Notes: generated from the sequence alone by a model not told the origin. A stretch of DNA of 64,000 nt from Suillus spraguei (GCA_016800925.1 JABCPU010000108.1:1-64000), one strand, 5' to 3'. Counted from the stretch's first letter, positions 22,736 to 35,295 are shown. Numbers and translations: made by a program.

Positions 22736-25700
22736 GTATTCTCAAAGATATGAGAATAGAATATGTGGACCAGATAGTGGCTGGTCAAAGATATGAACTG
22801 GAGAGACATGGTCTCTAATATAACTGACTATTTTCCTAGGCATATTGTATACCTAGCTTTGAAAATAGTATAACAATGGTCTCAAGGGAATTCTTTACCC
22901 TGCACTTGTTTTAACAATGCTTCAAAGTGACTAAATTTGCAAGCCTTGAGAAATATTTACTCCTGAAATATAGTGACAAGTGGGAGATCCTATTTTTTGG
23001 AGAGTAGTTATGTAAGCTAATATAGAGAGAACCAATCAAAATATTCATCCAAACTCAAAAGAATAGGAATAAAAGGAAAAGGTGGAGCCATAACGTCATA
23101 GTGGAGCAGAATGTTCTAGAAGTCTAGAAGTGAAATGGAACTGTCCAGAATAAAGTGACATCAGTATGATATCATACCCTGTGGGTACAATTTTATGAAG
23201 TGTTTGGGGTATCAAGGCATCCTAATAGTAAGAAATAGTAAGGGAAAAATGGAGAAGAAGAGACAAGAATAATAGTACAATGGAAACAGGCGAAGCATAG
23301 GTTGTTTTGGTAGGTTTTTGTAGGCTTTGAACTTTTCTCTATGGTTTTCTCTAGCCAAAGTGAATAAGCCAAAGGTAAGGCTTTACCTAAACCTTCAATC
23401 TTCTTCTCACATCAATTATGTGATTCTCATCTCACATATGACTTTTCTTCAAACAATGCAGATTTGTGAATCAAATGTCTGGAAGTGTTTTGAACCAAGG
23501 TATGGTACCAAGGTATGGGTTGACTAGTCTGAGAGCTAAGCTAACAGACATGGTCTTTTGTGGGTCACCTAGCAGTCATGTCCATGCATGATTCGTGTAT
23601 CATGCAGGACAACGGATAATCAACAAGTCTGGTACCAAGGGCTATGTATGATGTATAACAGAAGTCTATTAGTTAATGCACAGCGGCTCAGTAAGTGTGA
23701 GTCAGAAATGAGACACAGGTAACAGATCAATAAGCAGGAAGGAAATATACACAACCGGAATACTGGAGACAGGAGGATTGCCAAAAGGAGGTAGATGTAG
23801 ATATCCACAAGGGAGTTAGAGTGCGAGAAGTAGGGGCTTTCGGATGGGTGATCCAGACAGGATCTGTGGACTGGATGAAAGTAGGATTGATCAGATCTGA
23901 TCGGATCTTAGATCAGATGTATGGTATATGACAATGCCTCTTTCTTTGGAAGAGAAGTATAAAAGACAAGTTGACATAAAGTGCATTCTGGCTCCTATTG
24001 TTCAACAATTTTAACTTCTGCTTACAGGTGGCTTGTCATGAAGAGATTTGTGGTAGATGAAAACTTTACTGCTCATCACATGAATATGAGACAGCCTGAA
24101 CTAGACATCTTCCTCTCAGATGGTTTAGGTTATATAGTCACAGAGAGAGAATATCAAGCTCACTTGGCCTCAGCTACAGAGAGTAAAGAGGTGAGTTGAC
24201 TTACATATCTTTCTTTTTAGTAATATATTGAACATGTTGGAAGAGGTCCACTTGTAGCAACCATCGTGCAGTCAATGCAGCAAACACAAACTGAAGTAAT
24301 CTCTGAGCCACAGGGGTGGGCACCACAGCTTGTGCTCGCCATGGATGTTTTGTTCCACACTGTGTAGTAGACTTTCAAAAAGGTGAATGGCAAGTCTTCT
24401 TGCATTTACTTCGGACCAACTGACCTGACCATAAATCACTCACAGCCACATGAATATAGATTACTCCATATGCAATGCAATTAAGCATGCTGCCAATGGA
24501 ATCAACAACTCCATGGTAATTTATGATGTGGGCTGCCAGTGGAATCTTCATTTCGCAGAATGTGTTAAAAATTCCTCTGGCTTGACCCTCCCTGACAACA
24601 CCGAGATTATTGCTGCAGTGGAAAAATTCCATCTCAGCACTCATAAACTTGTTTGTTTTGCCAGATATAGCCTGAATTTCATTGTAGGAGCTGGGCAAGT
24701 TGATAGGGAAATTCTAGAAACCCTCTGGGCTCCCTTTAACAAGATTTCTCCAACAGCATGTTCTATGAGCCAAGCCCACCATCAAGAAATTCTTGATGAT
24801 CACATGTGGAACTCAAATTAAAAAAAGCTTGTTGGGATCAGTGAGTGCCTATATTTGGAATCAATTGCATGCAAGATAAATGCCATATGCAGTTAAGATG
24901 CTCTTACAAAAGTACAAATGTGCTAATAAGGGCATCAATGACACTAAGGTGCCATTTGAAGAGCTTACAAGTTCTTTGGAATTCAATCAAGTTTCTTCAT
25001 GGGAGAAAGATGAGAAGCAAGCTATAGAACAATGTGGGGAGTATCTTGACATATACCACTTAAATATAGATAAAGGTGAGTGCTTACAAGGTTATTCTAG
25101 GTTCTACATGCCATACATTCTGATGCTGGTGTTTCAAAGCTCCAACAATGGCTGAAATTCAGCTAAAATTAACTGAAACAGAATATGCTGTTACTGGCAA
25201 ATCAGGATTAATATCTTGGCTCATCAATGACATCAATTTGTAAGATGCACAGTATGTCATTACAATAACTTGACATTTAGCATATGTCTCACTTCAACTC
25301 AAGGGATGCATTAAGGGCAGATATTCGGCAGCTTCCCCGAGATGCATCTGCAGCTCAAAAGGCAGTGGTAGAAGATAAGTGACAAAAGCTGGCAGCATGT
25401 ATCTCAAAATTTCATGAGACAGCTGATGCTATGACAGATTGCATTGAAGTTGAGACAGGTATGGAGCACATAGATGATGTCAGATTTTGTGCCAGAGATA
25501 TGGAGGAACAAGGGCAGCAAGCTGCAGATCTTGAAGATTCTTTGGAAGAGACCGGCGAGGAAGTTGTGGCAGAAGGAATGCGTATTTGGATGCCATCATC
25601 AGTACCTCACCAAGATGCTTTACCCCTTGGCCTTGGTACTCTGCAAGCCGAAGAACTGGAGTTATGGCAGGGCCAAGCAAATGATTGCTTGGAGAAATTA

Positions 25701-26329
25701 CGCAGGCTCTGGGTCACAAAGCCATAATTTACCATCAACACTTTCGAAGTGCGGATTCAACATGGCTAGGTACTAGGTCAAAGCAAGAAGCTCATCACTG
25801 TTGTATCAAAATAGATGAGTGTGTCTGAAGCTATCAAAGGGCAAGGTATGTGATGCAAAGACTAGAAGTGGATGAAGATACTCTCCAGAATGTTTATCAA
25901 GAGATTCAGCCCAGTCAGCTTAGTGTGGACCAGGGAAGTCACTGAGGAGAACAGATATGGGCAGGGATCAGACAGACTGGCTTGGTTTTGGAGGATTGAC
26001 AACAGTCATTATTCTCACAAAAATGTGTGGATGGATGAATGTGAGTGATGTATAATGTTCATATTTTCTCACATGACAAGTATTAGTTTACAGGGTGAAT
26101 TGGTTGAAAGCTAAGGCAAGATGGCAAAGGTGGGAGGAGGAGTTAAGTTTAGTATGACATGAGATTGGGTGGACAGTGGGCTGGTTCAAACATAAGAAGA
26201 TAGAATGGGAATGAAGATACCAACAAGCCACCAAGCTTATGCACAATGGCAGGTAATTTTGTGGGAAAAGTTCCTACAGGATGCAAAAAATGCATTCAAG
26301 GACAAGATGGTTGTAGTAACTTAACTATT

Positions 26330-26690
26330 GTATTGCCTTTACTATCTGATCTAATTTTGTGGCTGGGATAGAGTGCACCTGATGTACTGATGTATCAGCT
26401 GACTTCTCTTGCCTTATGAAGAAAGTGGCCAGAACACCATCTGCAGCTCATAGATGCGCTACATTTGATGTACTAATGTACCAGCTGGGCTGTCTTGCCC
26501 TGGCAAGAACACAGCCAGGATCCTATCTATGGTATCTACCTGATGTACTGACATGCCGGCCAGAGTGTCTTCTCACATCAAGAACAGCCAGCACACTATT
26601 TACCAGCTGTAACTGTGGCAGACATGCAGTGTGCCTGATGTATAGAAGTACCAGCCGGGATCTCCCCCAACCTAGTTTTTTACAGGCAGA
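26330..26690. repeat. Degenerate CTGATGTACTGACATGCC repeat
   Basis: Three to four imperfect copies of a ~90 bp unit with GATGTACTGACATGCCGGCC and GAACAGCCAGCACACTAT. A related stretch lies at 44745-44912, on the far side of element B, and a more diverged one at 49020-49570. No coding sequence is supported. Confidence 0.65.
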
Positions 26691-26694
26691 GTAA

Positions 26695-27688
26695 TGTATT
26701 CATGAAGTGGTTGATTGTTTGATCACTGACCCTGAGTAATTAAGAATCTCCCAGGATGATAGACTCTTTGGCTCATGGAAGGTTTGGTCAATGGTGTTCC
26801 ACAAACCATTTCTCAGTTGCTGTAAGTGGAGCATCAATGAAGTGGTTGATTGTTTGATCATTGACCCCTGAGTAATTAAGAACCCCCAGGATGATAGACT
26901 CTTTGGCTCATGGAAGGTTTGGTCAATGGCATTCCACAAATGATTTCTCGGTTGCTGTAAGTGGAGCATTTATGAAGTGGTTAATTGTTTGATCACTGGC
27001 TCCACTTACAGCAACCGAGAATTCATTTGTGGAATGCCATCGACCAAACCTTCCATGAGCCAAAGAGTCTACTATCCTGGGGGATTCTTAATTACTCAGG
27101 GGTCAGTGATCAAACAATTAACCATTTCATCAATACATTACTCAGCTCAGCAGACCTAGTGCCAATATGATTGTCACATCATCCCCCCACCAAGTTTTTA
27201 CAGCCAGAGTAATCTATTGATAAAATGGTTACTTACAGAGTGCTGAGGACCCCTGGTTAATTCAGAATCCCCTAGGATGATAGACTCTTCGGCTCATGGA
27301 AGGTTGGTTTATGGTGTTCCACAAACCATTTCTCGGTTGCTGTAAGTGGAGCATGGATGAAGTGGTTAATTATTTGATTGTTGACCACTGTGTTACTTAC
27401 AGAGCACTGGTCAGCTGTGATGAAATTATTGATTCCAGCGCTGATTAGTGCCAGGCAATCTTGGGGGTTCTTCAAAGAGAACTTTACCATTGATGGTGAG
27501 AGCTCAGGGGTTGCCATAAGCGGAGAATCAATCTTAGGGGTTCTTCAAAGAGAACTTAGCCATTGATGGTGATGTGACAATGATATTGGTGCTAGGTCCA
27601 CTGAGCTGAGTAATGTATTGATGAAACGGTTGATTGTTTGATCACTGACCCCTGAGTAATTAAGAATCCCCCAGGATGATAGACTCTG
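26695..27688. repeat. Direct and inverted copies of a ~135 bp unit
   Basis: The unit runs GAAGTGGTTGATTGTTTGAT, GACCCCTGAGTAATTAAGAA, GGATGATAGACTCTTTGGCTC, CATGGAAGGTTTGGTC, TTGCTGTAAGTGGAGC. Direct copies are at 26700-26835 and 26836-26970, an inverted copy at 26995-27130, and further copies at 27230-27370 and 27600-27688. Element B inserted into the last one at CTCTG. A fragment in the opposite orientation is at 46805-46860. Confidence 0.8.
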
Positions 27689-28105
27689 TGTTATGAACTG
27701 GGATGGCATCACCAGCAACAGTGCAAAGACACCTAATGTTTGCTGGGAAGTTCTGTAATGTTCAAAGGAACAAGTCTTCTACCTAAGAGACATGTCTCAA
27801 AGGTATCAGGAATAGAGACTAAGACTAAGGAGTGCTTATACTTAGAGACAATTCAGACGACTAAGGTTGGACACCTTAGCAAATGGAATTCAAGGTAAAA
27901 CCCAGTAAGATTAAAGTAACGAATCTAGTAGTAGTACAGCATGCTTAAATAAGCCAATATGTGCGCATGGACCAACAAGACATGAGAACATAAGTGCATA
28001 TCCTAATGTGGAAGGCAAGTATTGTACAAGCGTGTTGAGATGCATAAGTCAAGTAAACAAAGAGCAAACAAAGGGAAGAGATCATGTAAATTAAGAAAAA
28101 TGTAT
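27689..28105 (-). repeat. 3' LTR of element B (main part)
   Basis: TGTTATGAACTGGGATGG onward. It is broken at AAATGTAT by element G; the missing 22 bases (AGGGGTACGTAC to GTAACA) follow at 35242-35263. Confidence 0.9.
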
Positions 28106-28742
28106 TGTAAGAACCTAAGTGGCTCTCGCTGCGAGTTCAAAGGGGTGTGGAGACTGCTAGTGTGATGCTGAAACGCTATAGAAATAGATTAGCGTTAACG
28201 AATGTTATGCGATAATGATCGAGACGAGTGCGAGACGATAAACGATGGATATAGCGATACGATTTAGATAGTGAGTGCGAGACTGAGACTGAGACTGGGA
28301 GACTGGTATATTTGCCTGTCATAGTGAGTGTACATGGGCTACTTTTATACTTCGAAATACTAAGGGTCGGGTATAGCTATGCCAAATCGTTTATGTGACG
28401 ACAGGCGCTGAAGGGAGTGGCGTCGTGCCTGACAGGGTAGAGTAGACTGAAAGGGAAGAGCATATGAAACGATTGAGTGAGTGGCGATATAAAAGGGTAT
28501 GGTATTGACAAATTGACAAGAGTGGGATAGTGGGACTTGACAGATTCAGAGACGGCGAACTGAGAATGGGGCGATGGTGACGAAGAATAATAAGGGTTGA
28601 ACGAGTTGGTAGCGACGAAGAATTAGAGACGAAAAGGAGGTGAGGTCCGTGCTGACTGACTTGGCAGTGCATTGATGCTGATGGTGGTAGAGGTAAGCGT
28701 CGAAACGGCACTTTCCGTGTCAGCCGATTGGTAATCACTACA
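28106..28742 (-). repeat. 3' LTR of element G
   Basis: Nearly identical to 34600-35237 over its whole length; visible differences include GACTGCTAG/GACCGCTAG and TTTCCGTGTCAG/TTTCCAGCGTCAG. High identity indicates a recent insertion relative to the decay of its coding region. Confidence 0.95.
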
Positions 28743-28750
28743 CCTCCCCC
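28743..28750 (-). promoter_or_regulatory. Polypurine tract of element G
   Basis: GGGGGAGG on the minus strand, directly before the LTR start TGTAGTGATTACC. Confidence 0.7.
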
Positions 28751-28812
28751 AACTACAGATATCGACCGTCCTCGGTCGATCCACAAAAAAATCTATACAT
28801 TGAATGATCCTA

Positions 28813-31800
28813 TCATCCCTGTGATTGCGTCTGCGTCGATAATCTGAGTGACTTTGAGTGTAGTTGGGGAACGCGAGTGATAGGGGATGAGACAAACGCG
28901 GCAAATTTGAGCTTGGACACAGCGCCGTCGACCTCTGCAAGACGATACGTGCCGTTTGTGTTTCGTGAAATGACAACCATGGGACCAAAGTAGCGTGGCT
29001 TGCACTTTGCATTCGATGACGGCTCAGTCTTCTTGTTAAGGACTAAAACGAGCTCGCCTGGTTCAAAGTGTTGGTCCTTGATGATGTTTGAAAAACGACG
29101 CTCGAAATCTTTCATGGAGGCATAATGACTTGCAAGGACGTGCTTGTGAATGTGTGCAAGGTCTTCGTCTCATTTGGCAAGCTGTTGTGCGCGGGCTGCA
29201 ATAAGTTCGTGGGTAGGGATGATTTCGGTGATGTCAGCTATGAGGAATGTTGCTTCTGTTATGTCGAGCGGAAGCAGAGGTTCGATGCCGTGCGCCATAT
29301 AAAATGGCGTGTGTCCCTCGATTTGCGAGTGGTGACGTGGTCTGCCCAAAAGATATGTGGCGCAAATACTGGCCATTGGGTGATGTCGCCTTGACAAGCT
29401 TTAACAGTGAGTCACGGATCATTCATGCGAACGTTCGACGATTCCATTGGCTTTAGAGTTATAGGCTGAAATGCGGATGTGACAGATATGGTATTTCGAT
29501 GCGAGCCAGTCGAGCGCAGCCACAAACGGAGTCCCGTTGTCTGTAACTATCTCTTCAAGTCCTCCCCAACGGCACAATAAGTCTTCAAAGATAAAATTTC
29601 CCAGCGTGCGACCAGTCTCTCTCCGTAGCATTCGCCATTTGGGCCATGCTGAAAGTGAACAATGAGCTTGAACAATGTAGGAATATCCGTGCGAGGTTGG
29701 CATATGCATTGAGTCAGTATAGGCTTTGCGAAACAAAGGTGCAGGAATGGCAACTGTAGGTGGGAGAACAACTTTCTTGACAGATCGAAGCTGACACTGA
29801 TGGCACGTTTTAAGGTACCACGAAAGGTCGTGATTGAGAGTTGGCCACCAAAAACGATCAGCAATGGTTTGTCGAGTTGAATAGAAACCTTTATGTCCAA
29901 GATTGTCATGAGTCTGCTGGAGAATTCAAGAGTGGTCATTTTGGAAAATGATGAGTTGATGACGACCTGCAGAATTACGACGCCAAAGTTGTGTATTATG
30001 AACAAAAAATTGTGCTGCTCGTTTAAGAAAACGAGAGCGAGCTGAGAGCTGCATACCAAAGGTAATGCGAGCGTCTCGAGATAATGCTGAATGGCCCGAA
30101 GGTCATCATCACACCATTTGGAACCTTCGTCATGCGGGAATTCAAGGTCAGTACTGATGTCGGCTTTCATAGAATTGAAAACCTGAGCCTTGGTCATCAT
30201 TCCGAGACTTCCGTTGCGAGAATCCATCACTGTCCATATCCCATAGCTAAGGACTTCATCTATCCACTCTTCAACTTCTCCGAATCTTCTTCGTCGAAAT
30301 CTTCATCTTCCAGTGCTTGACGACAGCGCGAGAGACCATCAGGGCCAGTGTGCTTCGATCCCGAAACATGTTTGAGCGTGAAGTCGAATAATAAGATTCC
30401 CGTGATCCAATGATTAACAGCTGCGTTTGGCTGAATGTCAGGGTTATTGAGCATACCCTTAATATATTTTGTGTCAACTTCGATAATAAAATTCTTGATT
30501 CCGATCGTCCAGACTTTGGTAGCTTTGAGTGCGCGAAATAGACCATAAAGTTCGATTTTTGCTTGTGAGTAGCGAGATTCTCGGTCATTCCAAGTAATCG
30601 AGCCGAAATGAGATGGTCGATGACGATTTTCATTGTCGAGCTGAAGCAGAATCCAACCACAGGCAATATGGGAGGAGTCGACGGCTAGAATGACGGGATT
30701 AGAGCTATGATAATTGATGGGTTGAATAGCAGGTGAATTAATGATGGCGTGTTTAAGGGTGTTCATGGAGGTCTGCGCATTTTCATCCCAAACAAAAGGC
30801 ACAGCGTTGCGAGTGAGATTAGTAAGCGGGCGTGCGAGTAGGGCGAAGTTCTTAATCCAGTTGCGGACTGTTCCTGCAGTGCCTAAAAATCCACGGACTT
30901 CAGATCGTGTCATGCAGGGAGGCCAGTTCTTGATCTTGATGACTTTCGAGTCATCAGGAATGTGTCCCTCATAAGTACAGCGCTGGCCGACAACGATAAC
31001 CTCAGGTACACAAATAAAAAGCTTCTTTGCCAAGACCGTGGCTCCTGCATGCTTAAGATGGTGTAAAACTCTATTCATGTCTAAGCAGTGCTCCCAAATG
31101 AATCGTCGAATGCTGGAATTCTCGGGAATGGTCTCAAAAGTGCCGTCCAAGAGCTCATATCATGTGCAAGAGCCGAGAACATTACATCATCTTGAAATTT
31201 GGTGTGATATCGATTTCGTGTTGAAGGATGAATGCGACATCATTTTGAAAGACTGTGGGAGAATCTGTCCATCCCATAGGTAATGCAGTGAGTCGAAAAG
31301 TGCCGAGAGGTGTCTGGAAGGTGGTAAGGTCCCGAGATTCTTCAGCTAAGGCTCGGTGATCAAAACCAACGAATAGGTCCATCATGGTATAGATTGAGCG
31401 ACCAGCTGACTGCTCTGTGAACAGCTCGACGTAAGAGAGAGTGGCTGCATCCTTAACTGTGATTGCATTAAGGGGCTGGAGGTTATGAATGATTCGAATT
31501 GAGCGTTTTTCTTTGAAATGCAAAACTAACTCGACTGGTATGAGCTGTTTGATGGTTCGTAGATCCCTGATGCAATTTTCGACTTAATGAGGGCAATGAA
31601 TTCGTCGCGGATTCCCGTGGGATAGGTGGTTGACGATGGACCCAGGGAGTATGCTCTATGGTTGGAATGATAACAGGCAGGAAATAATCATTGCAAAACG
31701 CCCTTTCTCGGTCTCGTCCCATGCTAGTGCTGACTCATTGAGAGATAGGACATGGGCCGCTAATTTTCGCTCTTCAGGCCATAGGAAAGAGTTTTGAAAT

Positions 31801-32500
31801 ATTCTGAGGTCGTCAATGCGTTCTGTAGTGAGCCGGGTGCCCGAAATGAAGTCTGGAGGGTTCATAGAGGCTGTGGGAAGGGAAAGAAGGGGATCTTCGG
31901 GGAAACGACGGATGATACGAGCATGGGCAGGCATGGTTGTTGCAACAGGCTTGATTCAATTGGCGACCTTTTTGTAAGCAAGGACTCGTCGAATGGGATC
32001 ATAATTAAATGCTTCCTGTAGTAGACATTCTGCGAGAGGGTGAGTCAAGGCTGACGACGGGCTACTAAGAGCTGCTGCTGTGAGCATGAGTGTGTTCAAA
32101 TGGGGCGGAGGACGAGGGAAGGTAGCGCAGGTTCGAACTCGCATGATGTCTATGGGATCGTGGACTGTGACATATACCATTTCCGATGTTTCTGACTTCA
32201 CAATTGAACAAGCTTTTGCCATGGTCGTCCTAAAAGCAAGCGGTATGGTGCGTCAGCTATAACATAAGCATGCGCCCATGTTTTGATGCCATTAACATTG
32301 ATTTCGAGCATCTCGAGACACCCAGACATGTCCTGAGAGCCTCCGTTTGCCGTCTGCATGCGCATAGGATATCTTTGTTGATTGGGGCTCGAGTTTTCTT
32401 CCAGACATCTTCTCGAATAACGACGAGTTCCAAGCCTTCATCGAGTAATGCCATCTCCATGTAAATGCCATTTAGTGTGACCTTGAGTTCTCGAAGTGGC
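28813..32500 (-). pseudogene. Element G: pol, broken into several frames
   Basis: From right to left: retropepsin region (32200-32500) with LLDEGLELVVI where related fungal proteases have Asp-Asp/Ser-Gly, then APYRLLLGRPW (about 32215-32250). RT is at 31182-31720 and 31150 downward (HTPWVHRQPPIPR, IHNLQPLNAITVKDAATL, YTMMDLFVGFD, QDDV), with a frameshift at the catalytic QDDV. RNase H follows (VDSSHIACGW, NDRESRYSQAKIELYGLFRAL) to 30260. Integrase has the zinc part near 29770-29890 (CHQCQ), the core residues in YTDSMHM, VTDNGTPF and GIVERSH (29419-29736), and a C-terminal part at 28813-29115 (FEPGELVLVLNKKT, KPRYFGPMVVI). At least four frame breaks are present. The altered protease triad alone would prevent maturation. 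Confidence 0.88.
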
Positions 32501-32589
32501 TGGCATGCTCGATTTGAGGAGGTGGCACAGGAATGGCAGCGAGAGTAGTGGCAGACAAGGAGGGGATACTCGGTGCATTTTGCAGTGTT

Positions 32590-34226
32590 CTATGGCTTCC
32601 TTGCGAAGATCCGAGCTAACTGCAAGAAGATCAGCAATTGTGACATTTGGAACGGCAGTGTTGAGCATGCTCTGGTAGATGCGGGAAGCAGCATCTGGAA
32701 TGGCTGCTTTCGACTCATAGACATAGGCTGGAGTTTTCTTTGGGGCCATGGAGGGGATGTTGGACGGGATATGACGGAGCGAGTTGTGGGTGAGCGTGGG
32801 GATGGACGCGAACTGGCGGCTTCCTTTGACTTCTCCTGCAAAGGTGCTGTGTCTTCACTATTGAGCACCACGTTTTCGGCCTTCGAACAGGTTGTAGCAA
32901 GAGTGTCTGCACCCGATTCGTCATCTTCAACTGTCATGACTGTAGCATGATTTTCTGCGATTCGAGTACACTGAAGGAAGTAGCTTTCGGATATGAAGGC
33001 GCTGGAGGGAGTGGTCGTGGGAGGAGGGTTCGAGGATGGAGTGGATGATGCGATGGATTGGGCGTGCCTATCTACGGCTTGCTGAAAGTTTTCGATGCCT
33101 TGTTGTTGAATGCGAGAGCCATCCGGATTGAGAAGGAAGAGGTTTTCGCGAATGATGCGTCCCATGCGAAGATATTCAGCAGCTGCAGGGCAATAACAAA
33201 GATAGTGGGACTGTCCACAGAATGAGCACTGTTTTGGGAGAAGTGGGGCACTGGAGGGTACGGGAGGAGCTGTAGACACATTGCTGCAGAGTTGACGAGT
33301 ATGGGGGGCAGCCCAGGCATCAGCAGCAGTGGGAAATAGGCAGACAAGTTGCGTGTAGCATGAGGAGTAGTTGACGTCCCCAATATCGAGATTGTGCATC
33401 CGTCGAGCAAGTGCATCGACCTCATCCATAGTGGACTTGTGCGGTGCTTGAGGCTCCGTAAAATGCATGGTCATTGTTCGTACTTCACGAGGAGCATCAC
33501 GGGGTTCGTCCGAATCATCCGAGTCATATGCTGGACTTTCTCGCACTCTATGATGGCTGATAGTAGTTGGAGGGGCACGATCTCTGATGGACTGGATATG
33601 AAGGGTGATGGGATCATTAAACTCGGCATCGAAAGCTTCATCCGAGAAAACGTGACGTCCCGCCTCTACGACTTTCTCAAAGTTTGTCGGCTCGTTGCGG
33701 TTGAAGTCAGATCCTTAAGCTTGAGCCATTGAAGGATTTGACGACGAGCACAGACTGGTAAACCCTGCCAAAAGTACTTGTCGCGGTCGCATGCAGAGAT
33801 CTTGTTATTGGCAACAAGCCAGACAGCGACGGCTTGAAACTGACTGTAGTACTGCATGAGCTCCTTCTCCGTGTTAATGTCACTGTCCAATTGAGTAACA
33901 ACAATGCGTTCGAGCTCACAAATAGTATAGCACTGTCCCCTGCTAGCACCAGGATATTGGCCTAGGATGCTCTTTTTGAAGACCCCGTATTCACGACTCT
34001 CATAGCCCATAAGCATTATCCAAAAACACTTGGTTTGACGATCCACATATCGCACTAGACATTTGCATTTGTCAGCGCTGGTCACACCATAAGTAGAGGC
34101 GAGATCTTCAAACAGTTCGAAGAACTCCAATAGCTCTGACGTCTCGCCGTTGAAGAGCGGCGCTTTGCTAGAGTTTGGGCCAGGCATGGCACCTGTGCCT
34201 CGATGCATATGAGACATGGTCGTCAT
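32590..34226 (-). pseudogene. Element G: gag, broken
   Basis: The first frame begins at a Met at 34226 (MTTMSHMHRG) after the leader and reads a capsid-like part (FNGETSELLEFFELFEDLAS, LGQYPGASRGQ). It stops at 33666, and the protein continues in another frame (33546-32590) through a Pro/Ser-rich linker to a Cys/His knuckle CSFCGQSHYLCYC (about 33215), a CX2CX3HX4C variant. The longer frame reaching into the LTR at 34634 is not a plausible start. Capsid and nucleocapsid function is inferred from position and motifs. Confidence 0.8.
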
Positions 34227-34578
34227 TGTCGGTTGATTTGTGGGTCGGGTTTGTGTGTTGGTGAAGATGGCAGGTCTCAGAATGAAGGGTTGTGGTTGCT
34301 GAAAATTAAATGAGGGTTGTGGTAAGGGTGCAGCAGCAGTAGAACATAATGGTCTAGGGTTGTCCGGTGCAAACGGATCCTCGTTCTTGTCGTCTGTGTC
34401 GTTGTTGTCTGAGTCAATTCTGGGACGAATGGGATGGGGAATGGGATTCTGCGGGGTTACTGGATTTGGTTGAAGGATAGAGGCCCCGACGAGAGCGCGG
34501 TTGTCTCTAATGTGAGCCAGCGTGGATAGTGAAGGACAGTGGGATGCGCTAGAATAAGTCAAGAGATCTGAAACACAC

Positions 34579-34596
34579 CCCTCGCAGTGGGCTCCA
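34579..34596 (-). promoter_or_regulatory. Primer-binding site of element G
   Basis: Three bases inside the 5' LTR, the minus strand reads TGGAGCCCACTGCGAGGG. It starts with TGG, complementary to a tRNA CCA end, so this element appears tRNA-primed. Which tRNA cannot be decided by eye. Confidence 0.6.
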
Positions 34597-34599
34597 ATA

Positions 34600-35237
34600 T
34601 GTAAGAACCTAAGTGGCTCTCGCTGCGAGTTCAAAGGGGTGTGGAGACCGCTAGTGTGATGCTGAAACGCTATAGAAATAGATTAGCATTAACGAATGTT
34701 ATGCGATAATGATCGAGACGAGTGCGAGACGATAAACGATGGATATAGCGATATGATTTAGATAGCGAGTGCGAGACTGAGACTGAGACTGGGAGACTGG
34801 TATATTTGCCTGTCGTAGTGAGTGTACATGGGCTACTTTTATACTTCGAAATACTAAGGGTCAGGTATAGCTATGCCAAATCGTTTATGTGACGACGGGC
34901 GCTGAAGGGAGTGGCGTCGCGCCTGACAGGGTAGAGTAGACTGAAAGGGAAGAGCATATGAAACGATTGAGTGAGTGGCGATATAAAAGGGTATGGTATT
35001 GACAAATTGACAAGAGTGGGATAGTGGGACTTGACAGATTCAGAGACGGCGAACTGAGAATGGGGCGATGGTGACGAAGAATAATAAGGGTTGAACGAGT
35101 TGGTAGCGACGAAGAATTAGAGACGAAAAGGAGGTGAGGTCCGTGCTGACTGACTTGGCAGTGCATTGATGCTGATGGCGGTAGAGGTAAGCGTCGAAAC
35201 GGCACTTTCCAGCGTCAGCCGATTGGTAATCACTACA
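34600..35237 (-). repeat. 5' LTR of element G
   Basis: 638 bases, pair of 28106-28742. Minus-strand TG...CA ends are TGTAGTGATTACC and GTTCTTACA. Confidence 0.95.
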
Positions 35238-35295
35238 GTATAGGGGTACGTACAATTGTAACATTACCCCCATTTTACACATAAAGTCACCGACT

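Larger units (their letters stand above)
21312..23933 (+). mobile_element. LTR family F, copy F3, inserted in the KDZ gene
   Basis: TGTTAAGAC to GGTATATGACA, flanked by perfect ATGCC duplications (21307-21311 and 23934-23938). Excising it and one ATGCC restores the KDZ reading frame. Without the nested LTR (21671-22144) it is about 2.14 kb, longer than F1, and shares with it the TGTGCCCCTT segment near the 5' end (21371). It shows no coding region; a TATA-rich and repeat-rich interior fits a long LTR. Confidence 0.8.
20823..26324 (+). pseudogene. KDZ-type DNA transposase, decayed and interrupted
   Basis: The CxC2-associated part is at 20829-21130 (VVHSSGVFMHNLSWCHCPG, QLLRVGLFPAS, ALECKT), followed by GDLAIFCPSCPQPGINMP at 21250-21311. 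F3 inserts exactly there and the frame resumes at 23934. The core continues through VVDENF and DGLGYIVTE (24020-24180), ACARHGCFVPHCVVDF (24330-24380), IYDVGCQW (24515), KFHLSTHK, WAPFN and LDDH (to 24820). The C-terminal part includes ELELWQGQANDCLEKLR (25650-25710) and WLKAKARWQRWEEE (26108-26150), ending at 26322-26324. Introns about 30-75 bases long fit (for example ending at 24236 and 24450). Several in-frame stops, one after KNRK near 21216, show that it is dead. The acidic DGE motif of the family reads DRE here. The N-terminal part is not found left of F1. Confidence 0.85.
28106..35237 (-). mobile_element. Ty3/gypsy element G, complete but decayed
   Basis: 7132 bases with ~637-base LTRs (28106-28742 and 34600-35237) ending TG...CA, and a 4-base GTAT duplication (28102-28105, 35238-35241). 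On the minus strand: gag, retropepsin, RT, RNase H, integrase. It has a tRNA-type primer-binding site and a GGGGGAGG polypurine tract. It lies inside the 3' LTR of element B and is therefore younger. The pol type (VRGFLGTAGTVRNWIKNF, HTGPDGLSR) differs strongly from elements A and B and has no chromodomain. Confidence 0.93.

Noticed and set aside
34226..34634. Longer gag start of element G reaching to 34634
   Set aside because: It would begin inside the LTR and cross the primer-binding site; the Met at 34226 is more plausible.
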